DNA of 61,808 nt from Asanoa iriomotensis (GCF_016862515.1 NZ_BONC01000047.1:1-61808), one strand, 5' to 3'. Positions 8,191 through 17,652 are shown, counted from the stretch's first letter. Program-made: numbers and translations. Notes: a model not told the origin generated them from the sequence alone.

Positions 8191-10599
8191 GTGCGGACCG
8201 ATGCGCGCGTAGTGATCATCGGCGGCGGGGTAGCCGGCTGCAGCATCGCCTACCACCTCGCCCGCCTGGGCTGGACCGATGTGCTGCTCGTCGAGCAGCA
8301 CGACTTGACCGAGGGCACGACCTGGCACTCCGCGGGTTTCGTCGGCCAACTGCGGTCGACGATCAGCCAGACCCGCATGATCATGTACTCGTCGGGTCTC
8401 TATGCCGAGCTCGCCGCCCAGACCGGCCTCGATCCCGGCTGGCGAGGCGTCGGCGGTATTCGGCTGGCGACCACGCCCGCGCGGGAGGAAGAGCTGCTGC
8501 GGCAGGCGTCGGCGGCGACGACGTACGGGCTGGAGATGGAGTTGCTCTCCCCCGCCGCGCTGATCAACCGGCTCCCGATGCTCGACGTCTCGGACGTGCG
8601 GTCGGCGGGTTGGCTGCCGGGCGACGGATATCTGCGGCCCGAGTCGTTGGCCGGTGCGCTCGCGGCGGGCGCCCGTTCGTTGGGTGTCTCGATCGCGACC
8701 GGGGTCGAGGTGACCGGCATCGAGGTCGACGGCGGCCGGGTGCGGGCGGTCGTGACGTCCCACGGCCGCGTGGCGACCGAGATCGTGGTCGACGCGGCGG
8801 GCGCGGCCGCCGGCCATGTCGCGGCGCTGGCCGGGGTCGCGGTGCCGGTCGTGCCGATCAAGCACCAGTACGTGGTGAGCTCACCGCTCGCCGTCGACGA
8901 CGTGCCGTCGCTGCCGACGGTGCGGGACCCGGACCACATCGTCTACTTCCGCGGTGCGGACGATCCCGGTGGTGGCCTGCTGATCGGCGGCTACATCCGG
9001 ACTCCGTCGGTGTGCTGGCCCGCCGAGGGTCCGCCGCTGGCGTCGCCGCGTGCGCTGTTCCCGCCTGAGCTGGACCTGTTCGCCGAGTCGTGGGCGGCAG
9101 GGCAGCACCGGGTGCCCGAGTTGCGCACGGCGTCGATCGCCCGGGTGGTCAACGGCACGGAGGCGTTCACCCCGGACGGCGAGTTCCTGCTCGGCGAGAC
9201 CGCGGTGGCCGGCTTCTGGGTGGCAGCCGGCTTCTGCGTGCACGGCCTGGCGGCCGCCGGCGGGGTCGGCAAGGTGATGGCCGAGTGGATCGTCGACGGC
9301 CAGCCTGAGTACGACGTGTCGCACATGGACATCCGCCGCTTCGGCGCGCACGCGTCCAGTCGGTCCTGGGCGACGGCGAAGGCCTTGGACGCGTACTCCC
9401 GCTACTACGACGTGGTCTACCCACACACCGAGTGGACGGCGGGCCGGCCGCTGCGCCGCTCGGCGATCTGGCCGCGGACGGCCGACGCGGCGCTGGGCGA
9501 GAAGGCGGGCTGGGAGCGGGTCAACTGGTTCCCGCCGTGGCCCGCGGACCCGGCGGCGGTCCGGCCCGGCGGCTGGGCCGGCCGCACCTGGTCACCCGCG
9601 ATCGCAGCCGAGTGCCAGGCCACCGCGAACGCGGCGGGCCTGTTCGACCAGTCGTCGTTCGCGAAGCTGGACGTCCGCGGCCCGGGCGCGGCGCAGTTCC
9701 TGCAATGGATGTGCGCGAACGACGTCGACCGGCCGGTCCTCGGCGTGGCCTACACCCAACTGCTGAACGCCCGCGCGGGCATCGAGGCCGACCTCACGGT
9801 GACCCGCCTGGCGGCCGACCATTTCCGCGTCGTCACGAGCACCGCGTCGGGTGTCCGCGACGCCGCGTGGCTGCGCCGGCACGCCCCCGACGACGTCCGG
9901 ATCGACGACGTGACGGGTGCGTACGGCTGCCTGTGCCTGTGGGGCCCGGCCGCCCGCGAGATCGTGGCGCCGCTGGTCGACGGAGATCTGGACACCCGCT
10001 TCATGCGGGCGAGCCGGGTCACCCTGGGCGCGGTGCCGGTCCTGGCGCAGCGGGTGACGTTCGTGGGCGAGTTCGGCTGGGAGCTCTACGCCAGCACGGA
10101 GTACCTGCTGACCCTGTGGGACCTGCTGGTCGAGGCCGGCGGACCGCACGGGTTGCGGCCGGCCGGCTACCGCGCGATCGAGTCGATGCGGTTGGAGAAG
10201 GGCTACCGGGTGTGGGGCTCGGACATCACCCCGGAGACGACACCGCACGAGGCCGGGCTGTCGTTCGCGGTGCGCGGGGACAAGGATTTCCTGGGCAGCG
10301 AGGCACTCCGGTCGGCGACCGTGACGCGGCGCCTGCGCTGCCTGGTGCTGGACGACCCGACGCAGGTGTGCCTTGGCACGGAGCCGGTTCGCATAGCCGG
10401 CGAACCGGTGGGCCGGGTGACGTCGGGCGGCTACGGCCACCGGGTCGAGGCCTCGATCGCCTATGCCTATCTGCCTTCTACTGTGGACGACGGCGAGCGG
10501 GTGGAGGTGGGCATGTTCGGCAAGTGGCAGCCGGCCACGGTGACCCGGGAGCCCTTGTACGACCCGGAGAACCATCGCATCCGCGGTTTGTGCGCCTGA
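8191..10599 (+). CDS. FAD-dependent oxidoreductase with GcvT domain (dimethylglycine/sarcosine dehydrogenase type)
   Basis: This 802-residue two-domain enzyme has an N-terminal FAD-binding DAO domain (residues about 6-360) with the dinucleotide motif VIIGGGVAG, and the segment GTTWHSAGFVGQLR typical of dimethylglycine and sarcosine dehydrogenases, where the His often carries covalent FAD. A linker FAO_M region (about 365-425) leads into a C-terminal aminomethyltransferase GCV_T domain plus GCV_T_C barrel. The family oxidatively demethylates N-methylated glycines and passes the one-carbon unit to tetrahydrofolate. The GTG start directly precedes the FAD strand. Divergence from a choline-kinase-like gene suggests choline/betaine-related catabolism. 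Confidence 0.88.
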   Translation: MRTDARVVIIGGGVAGCSIAYHLARLGWTDVLLVEQHDLTEGTTWHSAGFVGQLRSTISQTRMIMYSSGLYAELAAQTGLDPGWRGVGGIRLATTPAREEELLRQASAATTYGLEMELLSPAALINRLPMLDVSDVRSAGWLPGDGYLRPESLAGALAAGARSLGVSIATGVEVTGIEVDGGRVRAVVTSHGRVATEIVVDAAGAAAGHVAALAGVAVPVVPIKHQYVVSSPLAVDDVPSLPTVRDPDHIVYFRGADDPGGGLLIGGYIRTPSVCWPAEGPPLASPRALFPPELDLFAESWAAGQHRVPELRTASIARVVNGTEAFTPDGEFLLGETAVAGFWVAAGFCVHGLAAAGGVGKVMAEWIVDGQPEYDVSHMDIRRFGAHASSRSWATAKALDAYSRYYDVVYPHTEWTAGRPLRRSAIWPRTADAALGEKAGWERVNWFPPWPADPAAVRPGGWAGRTWSPAIAAECQATANAAGLFDQSSFAKLDVRGPGAAQFLQWMCANDVDRPVLGVAYTQLLNARAGIEADLTVTRLAADHFRVVTSTASGVRDAAWLRRHAPDDVRIDDVTGAYGCLCLWGPAAREIVAPLVDGDLDTRFMRASRVTLGAVPVLAQRVTFVGEFGWELYASTEYLLTLWDLLVEAGGPHGLRPAGYRAIESMRLEKGYRVWGSDITPETTPHEAGLSFAVRGDKDFLGSEALRSATVTRRLRCLVLDDPTQVCLGTEPVRIAGEPVGRVTSGGYGHRVEASIAYAYLPSTVDDGERVEVGMFGKWQPATVTREPLYDPENHRIRGLCA

Positions 10600-10715
10600 G
10601 CCCGCTTCCTCTCGGTTTGGCTGGCTCGCAGCGCCGCGACCGCATCACGTGGCACTGCCGGCGCAGCGAACGGAGCCACCGCAGCCGCACCATCCGGCGC
10701 GGCCCGTAGGGCGCG

Positions 10716-12122
10716 TCAACCCGGCCGGGACGGTGCCTCGCTCGGGTCGTCCCGGTCCCGCCGTTCCGACACCGCGACCGCACTGTCCGCCACCGCGGCC
10801 GCCGCCACCGCGGGCGTTTCTCCTGGACCAGCCAGGGCCGCCTCCGCGCGGGCAGCCGGGACATCCCCGCTGCCGGGCGGCGGCGTCTCCTCCGCGTCCG
10901 GGATTGGCTCGCCGGCTAGTCGGCGCAGGGGTGACAGCCAGGCCACCAGCACCCCGATGCTGGTCATCGCCGCGGAGGCGATGATGGCCGCCCGCGGCGA
11001 CGTCGCGTCGGAGACCAGGCCGCCCATCAACGCCCCGGCCGGCCACCCCAGGCCGAACGACAGCATCCGGCCCGCGGTGTTGACCCGGCTCTGCAAGCGG
11101 TCGGGTGTCACCCGCTGCCGCAGCGTGATCGCGTTGAGGATGACCACCGAATAGACCACGGCCCAGAGCGCGAGCAGCGCCGCCGCCGCCACCCAACTCG
11201 TGGACAACCCGCAGGCCAACCCGAACAGCGCCGACAACGGCAGGAACCACAGCGTCACCCGGGGCTCACCGATCCGGCGCGCCAAGCGCGGGAAGGCGAT
11301 CGCCGCCACGATCCCGCCCGCGCCCCACACTCCATAGAGGACGCCCAGCCGCACGTCGTTGGTCGGCCGCACACCCAGCGTCTGGTCGAGCCACGGCACG
11401 AACTGCCCCATGAAGGCGCCGCCGGTCATCGACTGCAGGCAGCCGACGATCGTCTGCGTGCGGACGATCGGCTGGCGGCTCAGGAACACCACACCCTCGC
11501 GGATGTCGCGGAGCAGGCTGACCCGCGGGCCGGCGGCGCCGACCTGCAGCGGTGTGGTGATCGCCCGGACCAGCAGCGCGGAGACCATGAACGACAGCGC
11601 GTCGACCAGCAGCAGCGGCGCCGGCGCGCTCAGCGTGAGCAGCACCCCGGCCGCGCCCGGCACGATCAGCTCCAGCACCGTGCTGCCGCCGTGCACCGCG
11701 GAGTTGGCCGCCGCGATGCGGCCACGGCCCACCAGCGCAGGCAGGGCACCGAAGTTGGCCGCGTCGAAGAAGACGAAGAAGAGGTGGGTCAGGAACGCGG
11801 CGACCAGCACGTGCGGCGCGGTCAGCCCGCCGAGGAAGTAGGCCACCGGGACCGAGCCGAGCACCAGCGCGTTGACCACGTCGGCCGTGACCATCACCAG
11901 CCGCCGGTCGAGCCGGTCGGCCAACGCGCCCGCGAACAGCCCGAAGCACAGGTAGGGCACGCCCTCGGCGACCACGACCAGCGCCGTCCAGAGGCTGGAC
12001 CCGGTCACGGAGTAGATGAGCACCGGCAGCGCGACGTAGGTGACCAGCGAACCCGTGACGGACACCATGCGAGCCAGCCAGTAGCGGCGGAAGTCGGTGT
12101 CGGCGAGGAGAGTCACCGGCAC
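10716..12122 (-). CDS. MFS transporter
   Basis: This is a 468-residue membrane protein with about 12 hydrophobic helices. It begins FRRYWLARMVSVTGS and has the loop-2/3 motif GALADRLDRRLVM, typical of the enterobactin-exporter-like/MFS_3 group. The last ~70 residues are a Pro/Ala/Glu-rich, probably disordered cytoplasmic tail, longer than usual. It starts with GTG and faces the FAD/GcvT gene tail to tail. No neighbouring biosynthetic genes suggest the substrate, so drug or metabolite efflux is only a family-level inference. Confidence 0.85.
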   Translation of the reverse strand: MPVTLLADTDFRRYWLARMVSVTGSLVTYVALPVLIYSVTGSSLWTALVVVAEGVPYLCFGLFAGALADRLDRRLVMVTADVVNALVLGSVPVAYFLGGLTAPHVLVAAFLTHLFFVFFDAANFGALPALVGRGRIAAANSAVHGGSTVLELIVPGAAGVLLTLSAPAPLLLVDALSFMVSALLVRAITTPLQVGAAGPRVSLLRDIREGVVFLSRQPIVRTQTIVGCLQSMTGGAFMGQFVPWLDQTLGVRPTNDVRLGVLYGVWGAGGIVAAIAFPRLARRIGEPRVTLWFLPLSALFGLACGLSTSWVAAAALLALWAVVYSVVILNAITLRQRVTPDRLQSRVNTAGRMLSFGLGWPAGALMGGLVSDATSPRAAIIASAAMTSIGVLVAWLSPLRRLAGEPIPDAEETPPPGSGDVPAARAEAALAGPGETPAVAAAAVADSAVAVSERRDRDDPSEAPSRPG

Positions 12123-12279
12123 ATCATGCCGGGAGGCACCGACAAATACGTTGCCGCGTCGATCGCGCGTACCCCATCATTGTTTTCAGGTCAAGAGGGG
12201 CCCCGAAGACTCCGCGCACTCGGCAAGCGCGATCGCACCGGCGCGATTAACCTCTCTCATCGCTCCGGCGCGAGGCGGC

Positions 12280-12311
12280 GGGCGGGCGCGCGATCACACG
12301 CGCGCCTGCCC
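12280..12311 (-). terminator. hairpin just after the GGDEF-EAL gene
   Basis: GGGCGGGCGCGCG and CGCGCGCCTGCCC pair over 13 bases with one mismatch and a six-base loop. The hairpin begins 3 bases past the stop codon on the minus strand. It is GC-rich with no T run. Confidence 0.55.
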
Positions 12312-12314
12312 GCG

Positions 12315-14453
12315 TCAGCCCGTCGCCCGCAGCAACTCGGTGATCGCCGAGGGCGCTGCCGGCGTGCCGAAATGCCGACCCTGCCCGCTGTCACACCCCA
12401 GCGCCGTCAACCGTTCCACCTGCTCCGGCGTCTCCACCGACTCGGCGGTGACGGACAGGCCGAGGGCGTGCGCCAGCCGCACCAGCGCGTCGACGATCCG
12501 CTCGGCGACGACAGCGGCCGGATCGTGCGAACGCATGCCGTCGACGAACGGCCCGGCCAGTTTCAGCGTGTGGATGGGCAACTGCCGGAGGTACGCCAGG
12601 TTCGAATAGCCGGTGCCGAAATCGTCGATCGCCAGGCGTACGCCCGTGTTGGCCAACTTCCGCAGCGCCCGCACCGGCTCGCCACCGGTGGCCATCACCG
12701 CGCTCTCGGTCAGCTCGAGCTGGAGCAGGTCGGGCGGCAACCCGCTGGCCTCCAACGCGCCGGCCACCTGGTCGACGATCTCCGGATCGCTGACCTGGCG
12801 CGCCGACAGGTTGACGCTGACCGTCATCCGGGCCTGCGGGAACTCCGTGTGCCACTTGCCGGCCTCGACGCACGCGCGCTCCAGCACCCACTGGCCCAGC
12901 CGCACGATCAGCCCGGTCTCCTCGGCCAGCCCGATGAACTGGTCGGGCGCGAGCAGCCCGAGCGTCGGATGCTGCCAGCGGACCAGCGCTTCCACGGCCC
13001 GGACCTCGCCGGTGCCGAACGAGACGATCGGCTGGTATTCCACGACGAACTCGTCGCGGCCGAGCGCGGAGGGCAACGCCGTCGCCAGCGCCGTGCTGGT
13101 CGCCTCGCGGGCCGCCCGGTCCGGGTCGTAGCGGGCCCACCGGCCGCGTCCGCCCTCGGCCTTGGCCCAGTAGAGGGTGGTGTCGGCCGCCTTCATCAGG
13201 TCGGTGGCGGTGCCCTCGGAGACGAGTCTGTCCACAATGCCCACGCTGGCGGAGACGGCGAGCTGATGGGCTCCGATGTAGACAGGATCGGCGACCGCCC
13301 GCAGCGCCGACTCGGCCACCTCGACCGCGGTGCCGTCCTCGTCGACGTCGGCGACCAGGATGACGAACTCGTCGCCGCCCATGCGCGCGACCATGCTGCC
13401 GGTGTCGGCGACCGCCTCGGCGAGCCGGCGGGCGACGACGATGAGCAGCTTGTCGCCGACGTCGTGACCAAGGGTGTCGTTGATGGCCTTGAAACCATCG
13501 AGGTCGAGGAAACAGACACCGACCCGCCGGTCGGGTGCCGCGTCGCGGAGCACGGCTTCGAGGCGCTCGAAGAACAGCGTGCGGTTGGGCAGCCCGGTCA
13601 GCGGGTCGTGCAGGGCCTGGAAACGCAAGCGCTGCTGCAGCGCGTACCGCTCGGTGATGTCCTGGACCATCGCCACCGTGAAGCGGGGTCGCCCGTCGTC
13701 GTGGCGGATCAGGCTGACCGCGAGATCGGTCCAGAGCTCGCTGCCGTCCTTGCGGAAATAGCGCTTCTCCAGGCGTACGCGGTCGCGCCTGCCTTCGATC
13801 AGCTCCTTGTAGAGCTGCCACATGCCGGGGTCGTCCTCGGCGTAGAACAGGTCGGCGACGTTGATGGCGAGCATCTCGTCGCGCGTGTAGCCGAGCATCG
13901 CGGTGAACGACTGGTTGACGTCGATGATGTGGCCCGACAGGTCGGCGATGCCGATGCCGATGGCCGCGCCGCTGAAGACCGCGCGGAAGCGGGCCTCGCT
14001 GTCGCGCAGCGCCTGTTCGGCCTCGTTGCGCGCCTCCCACGCCGAGCGGCTGATCCGCTCCTGCTGTGCGAACGTGCGGTCGCGCAGGGCCGTCGCGAAG
14101 GTCTCGGCCAGCGCGGCCTGCGACTCGCTGATCCGCGCGGCCAGGTCGGGCCGGTCGAGGCCGGGCACGACGTCGTCGACGAGGTGATCGGCCAGTGCCC
14201 GCAGCGACCAGTTGAGCGTGCCGGGGTCGGTGAGGTTGGCGTCGACCAGCGCGCGGCCGACCTCGCGGGCCGGCTCGGCGCTGAACTCGTCGGCACGCAA
14301 CGCCTCCGCGAGGCGCACCACGTGTCGGGTGAGCAGGGTTTCGACCTCGTCCGACGACATGGGTACGAACGCCCGCCGCGCGATGGCACGCGTCCATCGC
14401 GCGGCGTAGCGCTGCGCTCCCGAGGTGCTGATCTCCGCGGCGGAGAGTGCCAT
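12315..14453 (-). CDS. PAS-GGDEF-EAL cyclic-di-GMP signalling protein
   Basis: This 712-residue protein has an N-terminal helical region (about 1-150), a PAS/PAC sensor (about 160-285), a GGDEF diguanylate cyclase domain with intact GGDEF (RMGGDEFVI), and a C-terminal EAL phosphodiesterase domain with EALVRW, SVNLSARQ, ELTES and DDFGTGYSNL. One departure is LKLAGPF where most EAL domains have LKID-x-F, but the metal-binding acidic residues appear present. No transmembrane segment is seen, so it should be cytoplasmic. The ATG lies 2 bases after the methyltransferase stop, so the pair is probably translationally coupled. The net direction of c-di-GMP turnover cannot be told. Confidence 0.9.
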   Translation of the reverse strand: MALSAAEISTSGAQRYAARWTRAIARRAFVPMSSDEVETLLTRHVVRLAEALRADEFSAEPAREVGRALVDANLTDPGTLNWSLRALADHLVDDVVPGLDRPDLAARISESQAALAETFATALRDRTFAQQERISRSAWEARNEAEQALRDSEARFRAVFSGAAIGIGIADLSGHIIDVNQSFTAMLGYTRDEMLAINVADLFYAEDDPGMWQLYKELIEGRRDRVRLEKRYFRKDGSELWTDLAVSLIRHDDGRPRFTVAMVQDITERYALQQRLRFQALHDPLTGLPNRTLFFERLEAVLRDAAPDRRVGVCFLDLDGFKAINDTLGHDVGDKLLIVVARRLAEAVADTGSMVARMGGDEFVILVADVDEDGTAVEVAESALRAVADPVYIGAHQLAVSASVGIVDRLVSEGTATDLMKAADTTLYWAKAEGGRGRWARYDPDRAAREATSTALATALPSALGRDEFVVEYQPIVSFGTGEVRAVEALVRWQHPTLGLLAPDQFIGLAEETGLIVRLGQWVLERACVEAGKWHTEFPQARMTVSVNLSARQVSDPEIVDQVAGALEASGLPPDLLQLELTESAVMATGGEPVRALRKLANTGVRLAIDDFGTGYSNLAYLRQLPIHTLKLAGPFVDGMRSHDPAAVVAERIVDALVRLAHALGLSVTAESVETPEQVERLTALGCDSGQGRHFGTPAAPSAITELLRATG

Positions 14454-14455
14454 TG

Positions 14456-15271
14456 CTAGCCCGCGACCGGCTTTCGGCCGACTCCGCCGAAGGCGCCGAA
14501 CCGTTCGGGGTGGTCGTCGACGTCGTCGGGCGAGTCGGGCCGCCACAGTGGCATGTGGACGACGCCGGGCTCGAGCAGCTCGAACTCGCCGAAGAACCCG
14601 GTGACTTGGGCCTTGGAGCGCAGCGTGATCTCGGTCGCCGTGCGGGCCGAGAGCTTCTGCGCGTCGAGCATCTCCTGCGGCTGATCCTCGTATGTGGAGT
14701 GTGAGATGACCAGGTAGCTGCCGGGTGCCACCGCGTCGCGCAGCACGGCCATCAGGCGGTCGGGGTCGTCGTCATCGGGTACGAAGTGGACGACGCCGGC
14801 GAGCAGCACCCCCACCGGTTTGGCGAAGTCGATGAGACCGGTCTCCCGCGCCTCGGCGACGATGTGCTCGGGGTCGCGGACGTCGGCCTGGATGACGGCC
14901 GTGCGCGTGTTGCCCTCCAAAATGGAGCGACTGTGCGCGACCGCGACGGGGTCGATGTCGACGTAGACGATCCGGGCCTCGGGGTTGATGCCCTGTGCCA
15001 CCTCGTGGACGTTGCCGACCGTGGGGATGCCCGAACCGATGTCGAGATATTGGTCGACGCCGAGGCGGGTCAACTCCGCCACCGCGCGCCGCAGGAACGA
15101 CCGGCCCGCGCGCATCGTGTCGGCGAGGTTCGGTGTCATCGCCGCGATCTGTTCGGCGAGCTGTCGGTCGATCTCGAAGTTGTGTGCACCGCCCAGGAAG
15201 TAGTCGTAGACCCGGGCGGCGCTGGGCCGGCTGAGATCGACCTCCGTCGGTAGCGCCCTCGACTGTTCCAT
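14456..15271 (-). CDS. SAM-dependent methyltransferase (DUF574 family)
   Basis: This 271-residue protein has the actinobacterial DUF574/Methyltransf_19 pattern: an N-terminal RPSAARVYDYFLGGAHNFE, then QYLDIGSGIPT as the SAM loop, VYVDIDPVAVAHS and HFVPDDDDP. The family is abundant in Streptomyces and Micromonospora, and its substrates are unknown. The start at 15271 is chosen over an in-frame ATG at 15304 because AAGG lies six bases upstream; the upstream start would add eleven Arg/Glu-rich residues. Its coupling to a c-di-GMP enzyme gene is the only functional hint. Confidence 0.85.
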   Translation of the reverse strand: MEQSRALPTEVDLSRPSAARVYDYFLGGAHNFEIDRQLAEQIAAMTPNLADTMRAGRSFLRRAVAELTRLGVDQYLDIGSGIPTVGNVHEVAQGINPEARIVYVDIDPVAVAHSRSILEGNTRTAVIQADVRDPEHIVAEARETGLIDFAKPVGVLLAGVVHFVPDDDDPDRLMAVLRDAVAPGSYLVISHSTYEDQPQEMLDAQKLSARTATEITLRSKAQVTGFFGEFELLEPGVVHMPLWRPDSPDDVDDHPERFGAFGGVGRKPVAG

Positions 15272-15363
15272 CGTCCGCCTTCGTTCGATGTCGCTGGGGC
15301 TCATGGTCGCGCCCGAGCATACTTCTTCCACGTGGCGGTGCGGGGCGACCCGCGTCGTACCAC

Positions 15364-15885
15364 CTATTTTGCTCCCTCGCCGCCGGCCATCGCGGGCTCC
15401 TTGGCGGGGCCGGATGTGGCGGCCGACGACGGGAGTTGCTCGAAGAGCATGCCGGCCTGGTGTGCGAGCGCGCCGACCACCGCGGGCACGACGGGCATGA
15501 TCCAGTCGGCCACGATGCCGTGGTGCGGCAGGTTCATGATGAGGACGGCCGCGGCCGCACCACCGAACCCGTGCACGAGACCGCGCCAGGCGGCCCGCCC
15601 GGTCTGCGCGACGGCGGCGATGCGCGCGGCGCGCCCGGTGAGGTTGGGGAAGCTGGTGATGGCCCGCGCGTCCCGGCGGCCGAAGTTGACGCCTGTGACG
15701 CCGGCGGTGACCGACGTGCCGCCGACGACGGCGGGCAGGAGGTCCTGTGCCATCAGGTAGAGCACGAGGAACGTGGCGACGCCGATCGCGACGGCGATGC
15801 CGGCCCGCTTCCACTCGCGCTTGTCGCCGGGGTACCAGTAGTACTTGGTGATGCCCTCGGCGACCTTCTTCTCGATCCTGCCCAC
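15364..15885 (-). CDS. hypothetical membrane protein
   Basis: This 173-residue protein is unrecognised. It has a charged N-terminus (RIEKKVAEGITKYYWYPGDKREW), a helix at about 27-46, a Gly/Ala-rich middle and two further hydrophobic stretches at about 105-140, ending in a soluble Ala/Ser/Pro tail. The GTG has AGGGGG nearby. It stands alone upstream of the methyltransferase on the same strand. The codon pattern is normal for the genome, so a real gene is likely. Confidence 0.6.
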   Translation of the reverse strand: MGRIEKKVAEGITKYYWYPGDKREWKRAGIAVAIGVATFLVLYLMAQDLLPAVVGGTSVTAGVTGVNFGRRDARAITSFPNLTGRAARIAAVAQTGRAAWRGLVHGFGGAAAAVLIMNLPHHGIVADWIMPVVPAVVGALAHQAGMLFEQLPSSAATSGPAKEPAMAGGEGAK

Positions 15886-15988
15886 CGGGGCCCCCTGACG
15901 CTTAGTGTTTCTTCCGTCACTTAGCGTAGGTTATTGGCGGAATCCGGCATTCGCGCATTAGCTGACGAATCCCATACTTTGGGAGTCT

Positions 15989-16828
15989 TTAGAACAGCAC
16001 CGTGGCGAACTCGCCGACAGGGCGGAAGCCGCAGCGGTCGTACGCGCGGCGGGCCGGCTCGTTGTAGTCGTTGACGTAGAGGCTGACCGTCGGCGCCACC
16101 CGGCGCAGCGCGTCGCGCATCACGGCGGCCAGGGCGGGGGCGGCGAGTCCCTTGCCGCGCCAGCTCGGCGCGACCCACACGCCCTGGATCTGCGCGGTGT
16201 GCTTGGTGACGACCGCCAGCTCCGCCTTGAAGATCACTTCGCCGTCGACCATCCGGGCGTACGCGCGGCGGGCCCGGACCAGATCGGCGACGCGCCGCCG
16301 GTAGCCGACGCCGCCGTCGTCGAGCAGGGGCGAGACGCCGACCTCCTCGGTGTACATCGCGACCGCGGCCGGGAAGAGATCGTCGGTCTCCTCGGTGCGG
16401 ACGACCCGGACGGCCTCGTCGAAGGCCACGTCGGGCACCGCGTCGGCCATCAGCAGCGGCTGGTGCGGGCGGACCTCGCGGGCCGGACCCCAGTGAGCGG
16501 AGAGCCGGTCCCAGAGACCGAGGACGGCGTCGGCGCGACCGACGATCGACGAACAGGTGCGGTCCTCGGCGGCGAGGCGTTCGGCGAAGGCGGCGACGGC
16601 GGACGGCCCGGCGTGCACGGGTGTCAGGTGGCCGCCGAGCCAGCAGAGGGCCTCGACGTGGCGGCGCGAACCGTAGCCGAAGACCCGTCCGTCGGCGCGC
16701 CACCAGGCGAGCCCGCGGGCGGCGACGCGCTCGGCCACCTGGGCGGCGCCGTAGGGGTCGGTGTCCAGAAGGCGCTCGACGGCACCGCGCTCGGTCTCAC
16801 CGAGCTGCCGGACGGGCACCATCAACAC
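15989..16828 (-). CDS. GNAT N-acetyltransferase with DUF4081 N-terminal domain
   Basis: This 279-residue protein has an N-terminal half (about 1-130) resembling DUF4081 and a C-terminal GNAT fold, with VWVAPSWRGKGLAAPALAAVM as the acetyl-CoA pyrophosphate loop and VSLYVNDYNEPARRAYDRCGF as the closing motif. The same arrangement is common beside ispG in Micromonosporaceae, and here ispG is about 1 kb away with padR between them. The GTG start at 16828 is followed two codons later by an in-frame ATG. Substrate unknown. Confidence 0.82.
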   Translation of the reverse strand: MLMVPVRQLGETERGAVERLLDTDPYGAAQVAERVAARGLAWWRADGRVFGYGSRRHVEALCWLGGHLTPVHAGPSAVAAFAERLAAEDRTCSSIVGRADAVLGLWDRLSAHWGPAREVRPHQPLLMADAVPDVAFDEAVRVVRTEETDDLFPAAVAMYTEEVGVSPLLDDGGVGYRRRVADLVRARRAYARMVDGEVIFKAELAVVTKHTAQIQGVWVAPSWRGKGLAAPALAAVMRDALRRVAPTVSLYVNDYNEPARRAYDRCGFRPVGEFATVLF

Positions 16829-16922
16829 GCCCTCAAGCGTGCCAGATCAGGGTGCGGACGGCTTCCCCCGGTTTTCCGGGGTCTTTCGCGATCTCTTGCC
16901 TACGTGACGCAGGTCACTGCGT

Positions 16923-16967
16923 GTTGTCGCCGATGCATTGCCGATATATCGTCAACGTATCGACAAC
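16923..16967. promoter_or_regulatory. nested inverted repeats over the padR promoter
   Basis: A perfect 10-base palindrome, CGATATATCG (16942-16951), lies between outer arms GTTGTCG (from 16923) and CGACAAC (to 16967). A possible promoter, TTGTCG-N17-TATCGT, overlaps both. The padR start codon is 17 bases downstream. This fits PadR autoregulation at an AT-rich palindrome. Confidence 0.45.
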
Positions 16968-16983
16968 AGATCGGAGAAGAGTC

Positions 16984-17607
16984 ATGAGGTTCCAACGAGA
17001 GAACTTTCATCGCGGCGGCCATCACCATGGCCATGAGGCACGGGCCCGGGGCCACGGCTTCCCCGGAGGCGACTTCGGCGGGTTTGGCTGGGGCGGCTTC
17101 GGCGGGGGGTTCCCCGGTGGCGGTCCCGGCGGCCCACGCGGCCGAGGCCGGGGCGGACGCCGGGCAAACGTCCGCGCGGCCCTGCTAGCGCTGCTCACCG
17201 AGCGACCGATGCACGGCTACGAGATGATCCAGGAACTCGAGCAGCGCACGGGCGGCATGTGGCGTCCGAGCCCGGGCTCGGTCTACCCCACCCTCCAACT
17301 GCTGGAGGACGAGGGCCTGATCGTCAGCACGAGCGAGGGCGGCCGGAAGAGCTTCGCCCTGACGGAGGCCGGCCAGGCCGAGGCGACCGAGGCTGCCGCG
17401 CAGGCGCCGTGGAGCGCATTCGAGGCCGCCGGCACCGTGAACAGCTGGCACGACATCCGCGAGGCGGCGATGGGGACCATGAACGCCCTGCGCCAGGTGC
17501 TTCGCAACGGCACGGACGACCAGCGCACCCGCGCGGCGGAGGTACTCGACGAGGCGCGGCGCAAGCTGTACGCGATCCTCGCCGAAGAGCCCGGCACGAC
17601 CCGGTGA
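16984..17607 (+). CDS. PadR family transcriptional regulator with His/Gly-rich N-terminus
   Basis: This is a 207-residue regulator. Residues 1-58 form a His/Gly/Phe-rich low-complexity tail (HRGGHHHGHE, then GGFGWGGFGGG), and residues 59-140 form the PadR winged helix, with LLALLTERPMHGYEMIQELEQRT and PSPGSVYPTLQLLEDEGLI. A C-terminal helical dimerisation segment ends the protein. The start is an ATG with GGAGAAG six bases upstream. PadR proteins typically repress their own gene and a transporter. No partner gene is adjacent, and the His cluster could bind metal, which is inference. Confidence 0.88.
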   Translation: MRFQRENFHRGGHHHGHEARARGHGFPGGDFGGFGWGGFGGGFPGGGPGGPRGRGRGGRRANVRAALLALLTERPMHGYEMIQELEQRTGGMWRPSPGSVYPTLQLLEDEGLIVSTSEGGRKSFALTEAGQAEATEAAAQAPWSAFEAAGTVNSWHDIREAAMGTMNALRQVLRNGTDDQRTRAAEVLDEARRKLYAILAEEPGTTR

Positions 17608-17619
17608 CCCAAAGGCTGA

Positions 17620-17652
17620 GGGCTCCACGAACCAATTCGGTTCGTGGAGCCC
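17620..17652. terminator. bidirectional terminator between padR and ispG
   Basis: GGGCTCCACGAACC and GGTTCGTGGAGCCC pair perfectly over 14 bases with an aattc loop. It lies 13 bases after the padR stop and between two convergent genes. A smaller GAACC/GGTTC hairpin follows at 17675-17688. Confidence 0.8.

Noticed and set aside
11691-14459. 922-residue plus-strand frame opposite the MFS and GGDEF-EAL genes
   Set aside because: It is antisense to two well-supported genes, is rich in His/Arg/Gln/Val with no domain, and is an artefact of high GC content.
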